DNA from: Arabidopsis thaliana
Taxonomy: Eukaryota > Streptophyta > Magnoliopsida > Brassicales > Brassicaceae
NCBI RefSeq assembly: GCF_000001735.4
Contig: NC_003071.7
Location: 2,057,001-2,121,000 of the forward strand
Direction of reading: 5' to 3'
DNA length: 64,000 nt
Shown: in pieces, positions 47,362-58,756 of the stretch
Layout: every line of letters starts with the position of its first letter
Position numbering within the stretch: the first letter of the stretch is position 1
The notes under the pieces: model-generated
Database searches by the model: none
Told to the model about the DNA's origin: nothing
What the model saw: the letters and a program-made list of their open reading frames with translations, nothing else
Translations under genes and position numbers: made by a program

Positions 47362-47676
47362 CTAAAGGAACTCTTCTGTTGGATCTTCTGAAACAGTAGA
47401 AGATTTGAGGAAGGCGAGAAAATTTGGGTCTGTTGTGGTCAAGTACTTCTTCACCATCCTCAAGTGCTTGATCTCTGCTTGTTGCTCATTTGCAACCCGC
47501 TTGATCTCTGCTTGCTCAGCTGCAACCCGCAAAGCCTCTGCCTCACGATGTGCTTGTAGAGTAGCTTGTTCATCTATCTTGAGGTTGGCTTCCTCAAGCT
47601 GTAATTGCAAGGTTGTGAAAGAAGAACTGCTTACTGGGTACTTCATACAGGCGTTGCTGGTTGGGGGACTAGCCAC
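47362..47676 (-). pseudogene. TNPA-like C-terminal coiled-coil fragment
   Basis: 104 codons, with a Gln/Glu/Ala-rich heptad-like stretch (LQLQLEEANLKIDEQATL, EAEALRVAAEQAEIK) and the end FLAFLKSSTVSEDP. Coiled-coil C-termini of this sort occur in CACTA second-gene proteins. It lies opposite in orientation to the N-terminal fragment at 47117, so the element has been internally inverted as well as shortened. Confidence 0.5.
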
Positions 47677-48079
47677 GACCGTCGTCGAAGTTCCGAAGTT
47701 TAAAGCTAACTAAAACCGGTCTAAAGGTAATGAGAATCGAGGAAGAAAAATAGTTTTTGGATATTAATTATATGTTTTTACCATGTTTTTACAACAATCG
47801 CCCGGTAGTGGCTAATCAGTCGCCAACTAATCGCTATATAGTGGCATAAATGTAGCCAAACAGTCGCTAATTGGCGACTGGGTGGCGACCCAATGGCGAC
47901 TACTTATGTAGTCGCTAGTTATTCACCATTTGGCGACTGTTTGGCTACATATCAATATAGCGACGCTTGTATTGCCAACTACGTGTTTTAGTCGCCAAAT
48001 AGTCGTAAATTTCGATTAAGCGACTGTTTAGCTATGAATAGTGTAGTCGCTAATACCATGTTTTCTCGTAGTATATATA

Positions 48080-48649
48080 TATATATATATACTTCACGAT
48101 TTAAGAGGGGAAGTCCTCATCTGCCTCCGTTTTGTTTTACCACCATAATTCTCCAAGTTTGTACTTCAAAAAAAGACAGGTAATTGGTGACAATAACATG
48201 TTTATTATGGACAAAGAAACCAAAATGTCAAGCTTACCTAAGTTAAGCACTCTTCATTATCAGTGACAGTTAGCAGATCTATTTCACTTTCGTTTCTAGT
48301 GATTAAATTGTTGCATGCATGTGCATCCGTGCATCCAAAGCTAATATTAGAGTTTAACGATGTAGAAGCGTTTATACCAAAGACGTACCTTACAACTTGG
48401 ACGTGATCTAGAATTGGAAAAAATCATGAAAGATATCACAAGGGGATATCAAACACTTATCACCATCAAGTGCCTCTTCGGGTTGTCCTCTCTGTTTTCT
48501 TATTGTCTCTATTTTTGTTCTCTTTGGTGTTCTGTTTTTCTCTTGAACTCTTAGGAAGTCAAGACGTTCCTTTCTTTTTCTTCAATATCTGAAATATATA
48601 CAACACAAAAGACATGTCTTAAAGACACCTGATAAACCTCGATTTTCAC
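48080..48649. other. Intergenic sequence
   Basis: No gene. A GGAAGTCAAGACGT block occurs near 48553 and again near 48697, so this region may be part of the LTR-like sequence that follows. Confidence 0.35.
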
Positions 48650-49815
48650 TGCTTTTAGTTGTGATCTAGGCATAGTTATTAGAGTCTTTTTGTAGGAAGT
48701 CAAGACGTACCTTTATTTTTCTAGTCTTTTTCAGATCTTTACAATGTTGGGATGCAATTGGAGATTATGGAGCATTCTATAGCAAAACAGACAACTTAAA
48801 CTACATAAGCAATCTGGAGACGAAATTTCACGTAGGTGTCGATCGACACCACCCCTAGTGTCGAGCGACACCAATATCTGACAGGAATTCAATTACGCAA
48901 CTTATTGAAGTTTTGAAGATTTCCAAATTTGCCCCAGAACTTCTCTTTATTTTCAAAGAAGTCCCTGCACGTTTTATGAACTTATATATGGATTTTTAAA
49001 ATCATTGTTTAGACCTAACACTTATTATCTATTCTATTTTTGGGAACAAAACCCTGTGGAGCTTCTTCTAGAGAAGATCTTTCTAAACTCTATACTCATC
49101 TTGTTTCTTACATTGATTTCTACGTTAATCATGTTTTGTTCCTTGATAATCATGTCTGAGTAGTTCTATTGATGGGTTTAGGGATTCTCAATTAGGGATT
49201 TAGATGAATTAGTAGATCAAAAACCCTGTTAGGATAATATATTTAGAATTTTTCATCTTTGATTGTTCTAAATGCTAGTTCTAAAGTAATTAACTAGTTA
49301 TTGATTTTATGATAATAGGTATACCCACCATAGGTACCTGTTACCAGAACTATCTTAAATGAGCCTAGTATCTAGATGCATGCTAGCGTCGGTTTAGATA
49401 CTTAGGTGAACTTATCAAACCTGATTAGAATGCTTGCTTAATTCTAGGGATTTACAAGAGAGTTGGGATCAATACTATTAAGCATAATGAGTAGCACGAC
49501 ACATCACCGGTTACTCTATATTAGTGATTTGAATTATAGAATGGTTCGATAATAATCCTACTTTACTGCTAGAACTACTATTCTGATATTTCCTAAGAAT
49601 TTCTCTAAACCTGACGTTTTAATCATTTGAATCTACGACCAATTTTTATTGCTTTTTTGTCTTTTATTTTATAATATTTTCTGTTTAGCTTAATTCGAAA
49701 CTATTAGTCTATTGTGTGATCTGAGAACTTTGTGGGATTCGATCTCTAAGTGTTATAACAACGTCTTTATTTGAGAGAGTAGTCATTAGTGTAATTTGAC
49801 TCACATCAACACCAA
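48650..49815 (+). mobile_element. Athila/Tat-type gypsy LTR fragment
   Basis: From about 48675 it shares blocks in order with the LTR piece at 58381-58746 (other strand): AGTCTTTTTGT, CTAGTC, AATTTGCCCCAGA, AGTCCCT(G/T)CACGTTTT and CATTGTTTAGACCT. It continues to a terminus, GTGGGATTCGATCTCTAAGT near 49733 followed by ACTCACATCAAC, resembling the 3' end of Athila/Tat LTRs. No primer site or coding region follows. It contains the 16-bp palindrome GGTGTCGATCGACACC at 48835-48850. Confidence 0.6.
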
Positions 49816-50327
49816 AAACAAGAGATGCATATGTTCATTTAATTTAATAGACAAATTGCATGCGTAGCTGTCGGTTAACAAAACTGAGTCAAAGCTATGT
49901 CTTAATCATGGGCATGACCGGTTCTAAACCATCATCTCCCACTCGCACATTATAGTAAAAATTCACGACTAGAATAATCTCACTTGGAATCATTTTGCTG
50001 GTATTGGGGAGAATATCTACTAGAAAAAGTCACGACTGATTTGGCTCCACCTTAGTGATCACAACTCATCATTTTTTCATCGCACAACTATGGCTCGTGC
50101 GTCGAAAAATTCTATCAAGAAACTCGTTTCTACAAATGGGGCAGTTCTAACAGATTTTGTAGAGAATAAAAAAGATGCAGCTCACATCCAACAGTGTGTC
50201 CAAGCAAAGCCATAAAATATCAAAGAGGTATTAGAATAGTATCTAGCATAGATTTTGGATTACAAATGTCCGGAAAGTACTGCTGCATCATTAGTTCGCG
50301 ACATTACACCTAAAGAGATAAAATGTG
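49816..50327 (+). other. Unassigned sequence with a short degenerate frame
   Basis: An ATG near 50090 opens MARASKNSIKKLVSTNGAV and stops after about 40 codons. The same frame then shows VRDITPKEIKCAL near 50300, right up to the CACTA insertion point. It may be the end of a retrotransposon ORF cut by the CACTA insertion. I cannot name the family. Confidence 0.3.
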
Positions 50328-51091
50328 CACTATAAGAAATAAGGACATTAATAGCACACGGAAAATGCTACTGAAGACCTTTCGTAGCGTATTTATAAAC
50401 GCTGTTACATGCGGAGCTATAGTAGAGCCCCCCCTATCATAGCAGTTTTTAGTAGCTATAGTATATTGACATATTATAGCATTGACCTTCCGCTATTTAT
50501 TAATTATAACTAGCGCTTTTTTCCTGCTACTATGTTCGTTTTTATGGCAATTTTGCTATGTTGTATATTTGGTAATGATGACACATTATATGTGCTGTTG
50601 GATATTGTTTTGTGACATTATGATTCTCGAATTGTACACTATTGTAGCGTAAAACTATGCTATAAGAAAGTGATTTGTAGCCCTTTGGTTTTGCTACTGT
50701 GTAGTATTTAATAGCTATTATAAATTGTCATAATATCATTTACAATAGCATCTATTAATTGCGATTTAATAATGTTTTAGCCTTTTTATCGTGCTATACG
50801 TGCTATAATATATGATTTATTGGCTTTTATATTGTACTATCTAATATTTATTTTGACAGTGAGAAAATGCTGTGTATATATATTGCAAGATATATACTTT
50901 TAACATATATTGAATCTATTTTGCAATGAATCAAATATAATTGGTTGTTTGAAATATTGAATTGCACAAAATATAATTAGCTTTAATTTATGAAAGACAA
51001 TGAATCATAAAATATCATATTACATAAAGTTAACTTAACAAAGTCAAGATATTACATGAACTAAAGACACATTAACCATTAAAACATGAAC

Positions 51092-53737
51092 TCATGGATT
51101 CCTGCGCCTTGACTCTCCTCTTTCCTCTCTTGGGCGTTTCTTAGCAGTGTTGTTGTGTGCATCCTTTTTCATGTTTCTGAACCATTGCTTGTAGAGTGGA
51201 TCAATGTCTTCTTCCTCTAGTTCGATCCATATTAAGTAGCCAAGGTGAGGACAAGACTGCCTAAACTCTAGCTCTGTTATCTCCTTCAGTTCATCATCCA
51301 CCTCGTTTTGTTGATTGTTATTTGCCTGCTGTTGTGGCTGTTGTCTGAGCCTTGGTATAACGTTCTTAGCTGGGAGGCCGCATATGAGTCCTTTAGCTTC
51401 CATTGAACTAGCGGTTTCTGCAGTACCAATGAGAAAGACAACACCACAAATCTCAAACTTCTCCGAATTAGAATAGAATTAACCTAAGAAAAGCTTGAAT
51501 CTTAAGTATTGCAAATACAAACTGAAACTAGCAACATACAAGTTCAAGGAGACAGTTCCAATTTTGAAGCCAATGAGATCATACATCTCAAGTTCTCTAA
51601 ATTATCATCTACTCATTACTCAACCTACGAACAGCTTCAATATTAACTCGAAAGGCGTACAAGCATATCAATACAGATGCAGTATGAGTCAGGATCCATC
51701 GTGGACTAACCTCAAGAATCAAACAAGTTTCTATTGACTGGCTATAACCAGTGCTTTGTTCTGTAGTAACAGAACACAACTATCAATGTCAACAAATCAT
51801 TTTCGTTTCTATGGCTCAACTTCCACAATCAAACAGAGACTATAATACAGAGATATTGACAGTCCTAATGCATTGAAGCTCTCCTAAAGTTAACATAACC
51901 AAATCGATTTCCAATAAACAAAGTGAGGAATATCAACAATTCATGCTTATCATGCTTCAATATCACATATTCCATAGCTAAAAATAAGTGTCTGCAATAG
52001 AATAAATGTTAACTTACAGTGATTCTTCCTTTAATCCTCAAATTTGTCTTCTCGAACAGCCAAATCTGGATCCAAAGACCATCGAACTCATCAGATAAGG
52101 AACTAACAAAACCTCAGAGAAAACAATTACCTTTTCTGGGCGAAAGTAAATCAGAAGAAGTTGAGGAACTCAAAGGTAGATTCGATTCGAAAGTAAATCA
52201 GAAGAAGTAGATTCAGAGAGAGATGAAAGAAGCTTCGATTTTTTGGGTTTCCATCGACTAAAGAGAGAGAGATGAAAGACCATCGAATAAAGAGAGATAA
52301 GAAAGTAATTAAAACATCTTTGATTATTGACCCTTAGATGTATTCTAATCAACGGTTGATATGAATAGTTAGGTGATCCACACATTAATCAATGAGCCAA
52401 TGAGTTAATTGTCCTCTTAATAATTCGTGACCCTTAGATGTATACTAATCAACGGTTGATATCAATAATAAGGTGATCCACACCTTAATCTATTATCCAA
52501 TGAAATAATTTTCTTACGATTATTATGTAAATAGCCAAATATGAAGTTATTTTCTTTGTATTAATTTTGTGATATGGTGTTAAAATTAAACTTAAAATTA
52601 AAGTTTCATTTATTTAGAGTTTTTAAAAATCAAAAATTATATTATCCTTAATAATCAAATTTATACCCTAAATTGACTAAATATGTAAGATTAATGACTA
52701 AATGTAATATTGTATTTTTTCCAATACATTAATAAGTATATTTTTATCTATGAAATGAATATGCATAAATTTTAATTATCATATAACTTTTACATTATTA
52801 ATTTCATGTTTCATATATTAGTGTAGAAGGTGGTATCTGAAGTGTAGAAATCAGTTGTTGTCATCATATTTTTCATACATGTAAACTTAAAGTATATACA
52901 AACCATTGCAATTCTATCTTCTGGCCAGGCAATAGAAGTTCCAAGTGCATCTTCCATATACTCAATTTCAGTAGATTGCCTCCAAACTGCAGCATCTTTA
53001 ACAATCACAACATCCACCCATACTCGACAAGCATTAGGCCCCAAAGGAACGTGATGTACACATTGATCAGAATAAAGTGGCTGATCAAGAGCAAACCTTG
53101 CCTGCATACAAATCCAAAATACAGAATGCAAAATCAATCCAGAATTCAAAATCACAACAACATGTCAAACAGAGAGAATTAGAATACCTCAATGGATTTC
53201 CACAAGACAGTTCTGATATCTTCACTAACTTTCCTCCAATCCGGAATTGTGTAAGAAACATGTTCCCGTACTATTGTTCCTAAATAGGATGCAAAAGGTA
53301 CTGAACCTGGACCACAAGGTTCTCCCATAATAGTATAGTCAACGTGAACCTTTTCATTTTGGGTCCTTGGCGATGTGTTTCATCTTCGTTGGTCCTCGTT
53401 TCTTTTTACGCTTTGGTTCAGCAGCTGTTTCAGCAACATCCACAGTAGGATCCCCAGCGTCAGTAGAAGCAGTATCATCAACTGGTTCCTCACTTTCTCT
53501 GTTCACTTCATTGTTAGCATCTTCATTCTCTTTATCCACTAACTCAGCCTCCACTTCATTAGTTTCATCTGCTAGTAAATCAGCCTCCACTTCATTAGTT
53601 TCATCTGCTAGTAAATCAGCCTCCACTTCATTATTATCTGCCTGTACTTCAGTAAATTCCTGAGTCTCAATATGTCTCTCAGCTAACTCGTCAATCTTCT
53701 TCTTCTTTTGGTATTTCCTTTTTCGATTATTCACCAT
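51092..53737 (-). pseudogene. CACTA second gene (TNPA-like, DUF8039-type region), disrupted
   Basis: The start is MVNNRKRKYQKKKK at 53737. An acidic segment follows with a 12-residue unit NEVEADLLADET repeated about 2.5 times (36-bp repeat at 53545-53637), then a basic KRKKKRG patch. The next block, GEPCGPGSVPFASYLGTIVR and IPDWRKVSEDIRTVLWKSIE, is typical of plant CACTA second-gene proteins. A later exon (about 52890-53100) with VHHVPLGPNACRVWVDVV and EDALGTSIAWPEDRI resembles the DUF8039-type domain. A last exon (51092-51403) is Gln/Asn-rich then Arg-rich. An extra A in a run (TTTT at 53357-53360 on +) breaks the frame. Confidence 0.7.
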
Positions 53738-53869
53738 CTTGGTTCACCTGAAACAAAACATAGATTTGTTATCAGAACAAATTCTTGAGCTGCAAAAACA
53801 ATCTCAATCTCACAAAACACACATTATAAGCAATAATAAGCAATCAAAACTATCACAAGTAATATGATT

Positions 53870-56800
53870 TCACACATAGATCCCTTCACAGTCAGCTCGG
53901 GCATTCCTATCATCATCAACCAAGTCATCTGCAAGGGCATCCATGTCTACTAATACTGGCAATGGCCCAACGTCTGCATTTCCAGATTCAGCATCTTCTG
54001 CACTGTATCTTCTAGTAGAACCTCTCATAGCTACATACCAATTCGATGATTCATCTGCCCTTGAATAAAACACTTGCTTTGCTTGAGATGCTAGTATGTA
54101 TGGATCTCTTGCAAAGGAAACTTGACTTTGGTTAAGGTTGACAAGTGTGAAGCCATCTTCTTCCTTTACTCCATTTCCTATATTTGCCCATTGACACCGG
54201 AATATAGGAATGTAGAAGACATTATAATCAAGCAGTATAATATCCACCACTCGGCCATAATAAGACACAACATCAACCATTGGGGTATTGTCCTTTGAAC
54301 TAGCTATACACATTGTTGTCGCCTCATGCAACATACCACAGTTCTGAGTCTGCCTATCAATTGAAACTGTATGAAACCGATTGCCATTGACTATGTAACC
54401 CGTGTAAGATCTTGCGCATAGACGAGGACCATATGCTAACCACTTAACTGCATCTTCATTATCAGAAGTCATAGGTATCTATTTAAAAAAAACAAGTGTC
54501 ATTTACTATATAGATAGCATCTCAGAGAATAAAACAATACAAAACCAGAAAATTTACCTGTTCTTTTAACCAAGAAGCAAATTTCTGAGAATGAGTATTC
54601 CATAAAAATCCTGAATCCCGTCTACACCTTTCATTAGAATCTTGTAGATGTTCTAGGTGCATGCTAAAATTGAAAGAAAGCAAAACATCATCTAAACCAT
54701 TGTGAATATCCTAAAAAAATAATAAAGAGTAAGTTAAGAGAATAGCTTACTCCACATAAGGATCAAGTTGCGCCATATTATGAATCACTGCAAGATGTGC
54801 TATGTTCTTCTCATTCTCAGTAAGAGTAATTGAAGTGGCTGCTGATATAGGTCGACCCTCCAATATAGAGCAGTTCTCATAATCAGTATTTCTTTCAATT
54901 TCCTCTTCTGCATTTGTTGTCTTTTTCAGGAAATCACTGCAGAACCGCATACATTCCTCAGCAAGATATGCTTCAGCAATACAACCCTCTGGTCTTGCAG
55001 TGTTTCTGACAAAATCCTTCAGAACTTTCATGTACCTGAAGATAAAACAGCTACCTTTAAGCATAAAAGTATTCTGTAAAAGAAAAAACCTTATAAGCTA
55101 CTGGATTGTACCTCTCAAATGGGTACATCCAACGGAAATGAACTGGTCCACATAAACGAGCTTCCCTGCCTAAGTGGACTGTCAAATGCACCATTATATC
55201 GAAGAAACTTGGAGGAAAGAACCTCTCAAACATGCAGATAGTTTCCACAATTTCATTCTCCATTGTAGAAACTGTCTCTCTGTCAATAACTCGCTGACAC
55301 AGTTTGTTGAAAAACGCACACAAGCGTCCAATAGCTATCCTAACACCTTTAGGTAACAAACCTATAAATGGATAACATTGAAGATTAAAAACAACACATC
55401 AAATTATGCAAGAATTTCAGCTAAAAGAATTCATCTTATACCTCTGATTGCAACTGGAAGAAGTTGTTGCATCAACACATGATAATCATGTGATTTAAGT
55501 CCTTTAACAGTAGAATCTTCTATCTTCACACATCTGGAAATATTAGAACAATGGCCATCTGGACCTCTGAAGTCAAATAACCGCTTACAGAATACTTTCT
55601 TCTCTGTTTTGGACAAAGACCAAGGAGCTGGAGGAAGGTAGGTTCTTTTTCCACGGGCTTGGGGATGTAAATCCTTCATAATACCAAGCAGTTGCAGATC
55701 TTTTCGAGCTTTAATACCATCCTTTGACTTCCCACAATGCAGCATTGTAGAGACAAGGCTAGCAGCAACATTTCTCTCCACGTGCATCACGTCTAAGTTA
55801 TGTCTAACCGGCATTTCCTAGACAAAATAGTAACAGATAATAACTTAAATGGCTAAGACATTTATTTTTCAAAACTTACTCCAAATAATCTGAACTTGAA
55901 TAACTTTGATAATAAATCATACCTTCCAATACTCTAACTTGAATAAGATTGAGCGCTTCTTCCATCTTGAAAGCTCACCTTCATCTAATTGTTCTTCCTC
56001 TTCTTCTGATGCAATGGATTCATCATCAGTACCAGAAGTTGATCCAGTACAATCGTTCATCTTCATCTTTCTTTCTTTTACTTTTACATTTCCAAAATCA
56101 TTCTTGTATTTTTTTAGGAGTTGATATATGTTATGACCAGTCAGAATCCTACCTCTTCTTCCATTCTCAGCTTTACCATCAAACCATGCTTTCTTTCGCC
56201 TATAAAGATGTGTGGGTGACAGAGACTTCCGATGAGACATATACACGTACTTTCTGCAATTACTCAACCACAAGCTATCTGTGTGCTTCCCGCATACTGG
56301 ACAACCCATTTTGCCTTTTACTTTGCAGCCTGCTAGATTTCCATATGCATGAAAATCCTGGATGGTCCACAGAAGCATTGCTTTTAACGTGAATGTTGTG
56401 TGACTGAATGCATCATAAGTTAACTCTCCCTTTTCCCACAGATGGTTGAGATCATCTATTAGCGGTTCTAGATACACATCTATATTGTTTCCAGGTTGAG
56501 TTGGACCAGGAATCAGCAATGTCAACATTATGTTCTCCTCTTTCATACACTTGTTAGGTGGCATGTTGTAGTTGACTAGCAAAACAGGCCATGCACTATA
56601 GTTAACATTCTTCATGTTGAAAGGATTAAACCCATCTGTGGAGAGTCCAAGCCTAACATTCCTTTCTTCTGCAGCAAATGATGGATACTTCTAATTCATT
56701 TGATCCCATGTCACAGAATCTACCGGATGACGCATTTTTCCATCGGTGCTTTTGTTACTGAAATGCCACCGTAAGTCTTTCGCCATGTCCTCTGATCTGA

Positions 56801-57690
56801 ACATCCTCTTGAGACGTGGAATGATCGGAAAGTACCTAAGTACTTTCTGTGGATTACCTTTCTTCACCTCACCAGTTCGCGTGTTAATCTTCCATCGTGA
56901 GTAATTGCATTTAGGACAACTGTCGAGCTTCTCAAACTGATTTCTGAATAAACAGCAGTCATTTACACAAGCGTGTATCTTTTCATAACCCATATCAAAG
57001 GTTTTAAGAAACTTCTTCACCTCGTACAAGGATGTGTGCAAGACATTACCCTTGGGTAGCATATTTGACAAGGACTCGAGTTGCAGATCAAAACTTCTAT
57101 CAGACCAACCACCTTGAGTCTTTAGGCTAAAGAGTGAAACAATCGCAGAGAGCTTACTGTGATTTGTGCAACCTGGATAGAGAGGTGTTTCTGCATCAGC
57201 TAGCTTTGCTGAAAACTCAACTTCTTCCTTATCATCAGCCTCATCAACATCACCTTGACTAACCAGCTTTTCATCTATAAACTCAGCAGCTTTGAACAAC
57301 CCTAAAATCTCTTGGTTCCACTGACTTGCGTTCTTTCTACAATCAGATACTGATTTCACTTCTCCATGATGATACCAGTCGTCCCCAACTTATAACTCCA
57401 ATCCATTCCCCTTGTTACAAGATGATCAACAACATCAACAGCTAAGTGACGATCAACGTTGCGACAAACAATACACGGGCAAATAATCATCGCATGTTCT
57501 CCTAAACCTGCAGCCACAGACCTCACAAAATCCCAAGCACCACTCTCATAACCAGGATCGGTTCTGCATAGAAGTAAGATGAAAGCAAAAAACCATTTAC
57601 AAAATTTAACATATCAATTAAACCACTATATACATGACTATAACATGTTTTCACATACCTGTTAAGATGAACCCATATCTTGTCGACCAT
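53870..57690 (-). pseudogene. TNPD-type CACTA transposase (TNP2/Transposase_21), disrupted
   Basis: A short first exon (57659-57690) encodes MVDKIWVHLNR. Following exons give the TNP2 core: PLYPGCTNHSKLSAIVSLF, CVNDCCLFRNQFEKLDSCPK, NVRLGLSTDGFNPFNMKN, YNMPPNKCMKEENIMLTLLI, LKAMLLWTIQDFHAYGNLAG and GKMGCPVCGKHT. Then RHNLDVMHVERNVAASL (55431-55814), a DUF4218-type segment (FERFFPPSFFDIMVHLTVHL, 55057-55359) and a DUF4216-type C-terminus (VDIILLDYNVFYIPIFRCQW, 53870-54472). Lesions: loss of one G in a G run (CCCC at 57383-57386 on +) and a TAG stop at 56691-56693. The overall order is complete, so this is a recent-looking but dead transposase. Confidence 0.9.
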
Positions 57691-58039
57691 TATTTGTGCT
57701 TACCCATAAAGAAAACAAAACAGACCCATAAGAACACCAAACAAAAATCAAACAAACATATATATTCATATTTTCACATTCACAACAACAGTTCATTAAA
57801 ACCAAATAGCAAACAACCAATTCATCAGTCAAATCTTAAACAAATCAATCAAATACAAATTTCATTGTGAAAACTAGCCTCTGTGTTCTGATGCAAACAG
57901 GCAGAAGATGCAGGCAGAAGATCCGGCTGTGATATGTGATCAATGTTTAAAACGGTCAAAAATCAAATACTAGTAAATAGTCAAGAACTCAAATACATTA
58001 ACTGGATGTTTTATACCTTTCAGGTGTATGAGATCAGCT

Positions 58040-58350
58040 GGGTTCGAAGCTACAGAGACAGAGAGAGAGACGGAGGCGGAGGGAGACGGAGGTGGAGAGA
58101 GACAGAGGCGGAGGGAGACGGAGGCGGCGAGAGACGGAGACGGAGAGAGACAGAGGCGGAGAGAGACGGAGGCGGAGAGATACGGACGCGGAGAGAGACG
58201 GAGGCGGAGAGAGACAGAGAGAGACGGAGGCGGAGAGAGACGGAGGCGGAGAGCGACGGAGCGAATGGAGACGGAGGCAGAGAGCGACGGATCGAATGGA
58301 GACGGAGGCGGAGACCGACGGATCGAATGGAGGCGGAGAGCGACGGATCG
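58040..58350. repeat. GA-rich minisatellite, ~16-bp unit
   Basis: Imperfect tandem copies of GGAGGCGGAGAGAGAC, with variants such as CGGATCGAATGGAGAC near the right end. It is strand-asymmetric: purines on +, pyrimidines on -. Stops are nearly absent in all + frames, so three overlapping 96-150 codon Arg/Glu/Gly frames appear; they are artefacts of composition. It lies just upstream of the CACTA transposase gene. Confidence 0.9.
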
Positions 58351-58380
58351 ACGGATTCAATCGAGATTTTTTTTTTTTTT

Positions 58381-58746
58381 AGGTCTAAACAATGACTTTA
58401 AATATATATATATGACCTAAAAACGTGAAGGGACTAATAATCTGGGGCAAATTTCCTTTTCTTCAAACTCTAAACCATCTTGGACTTTTCTGACCGCAAC
58501 TAGTGTCAATCGATAGCAAGAGTGTCTCGATCGACACTCTCGACTTGATCTGAAAGTGAATTCGTCCTTTGACTTGGTTTCTTCAGTTTTTGCTCCAAAA
58601 TATCTCCTTATCTCCATTCTTGTCTCAATACATAGAATACTTGAAAAGACTCTAAAAGGACTAGAAATAACAAAAAGACTCTAAAACTTGTATCTAAAAC
58701 ATAGCCAAAAACATTAATAATAGGGTTATATCATAATCCCTCATCA
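58381..58746 (-). mobile_element. Athila/Tat-type LTR 5' fragment, reverse orientation
   Basis: The - strand begins TGATGAGGGATTATGATATA at 58746 and runs to CATTGTTTAGACCT at 58381, where it stops abruptly at a 14-base A run (T14 at 58367-58380 on +). It shares ordered blocks with the LTR piece at 48650-49815, in inverted relation. It contains a GAGTGTC TCGATC GACACTC-type palindrome near 58519-58540. Confidence 0.7.
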
Positions 58747-58756
58747 TGAGCATTAT

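Larger units (their letters stand above)
46700..48073. mobile_element. Non-autonomous CACTA-type element, ~1374 bp
   Basis: Both ends read inward as TACTAC(A/G)AGAAAACA(C/T)GG then TATTAGCGACT: about 27 of 29 bases match between them. This is the CACTACAAGAAAA terminus with the first base changed to T. Both subterminal regions are full of TAGCGACT / AGTCGC motifs in both orientations, fitting clustered transposase binding sites. TA-rich flanks prevent a clear 3-bp duplication call. The interior holds remnants of transposon genes. Confidence 0.8.
50328..57960 (-). mobile_element. CACTA (En/Spm) element, large, coding-dead; right end not found
   Basis: The left terminus is CACTATAAGAAATAAGGAC at 50328, a CACTA end. 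50328-50870 holds many short (A/T)GCTA, TAGCG and CGCTA motifs in both directions, fitting subterminal repeats. Two genes run on the - strand away from the right: a TNPD-type transposase (53870-57690) and a second gene (51092-53737), the usual CACTA arrangement. No inverted CACTA terminus was found past 57960. A minisatellite and an LTR fragment stand where the right end should be, so it is probably truncated. Confidence 0.8.

Noticed and set aside
58028..58420. Arg/Glu-rich 96-150 codon frames and a Ser/Val-rich frame on the other strand
   Set aside because: All frames are open because of the 16-bp purine repeat; there is no start context or homology.
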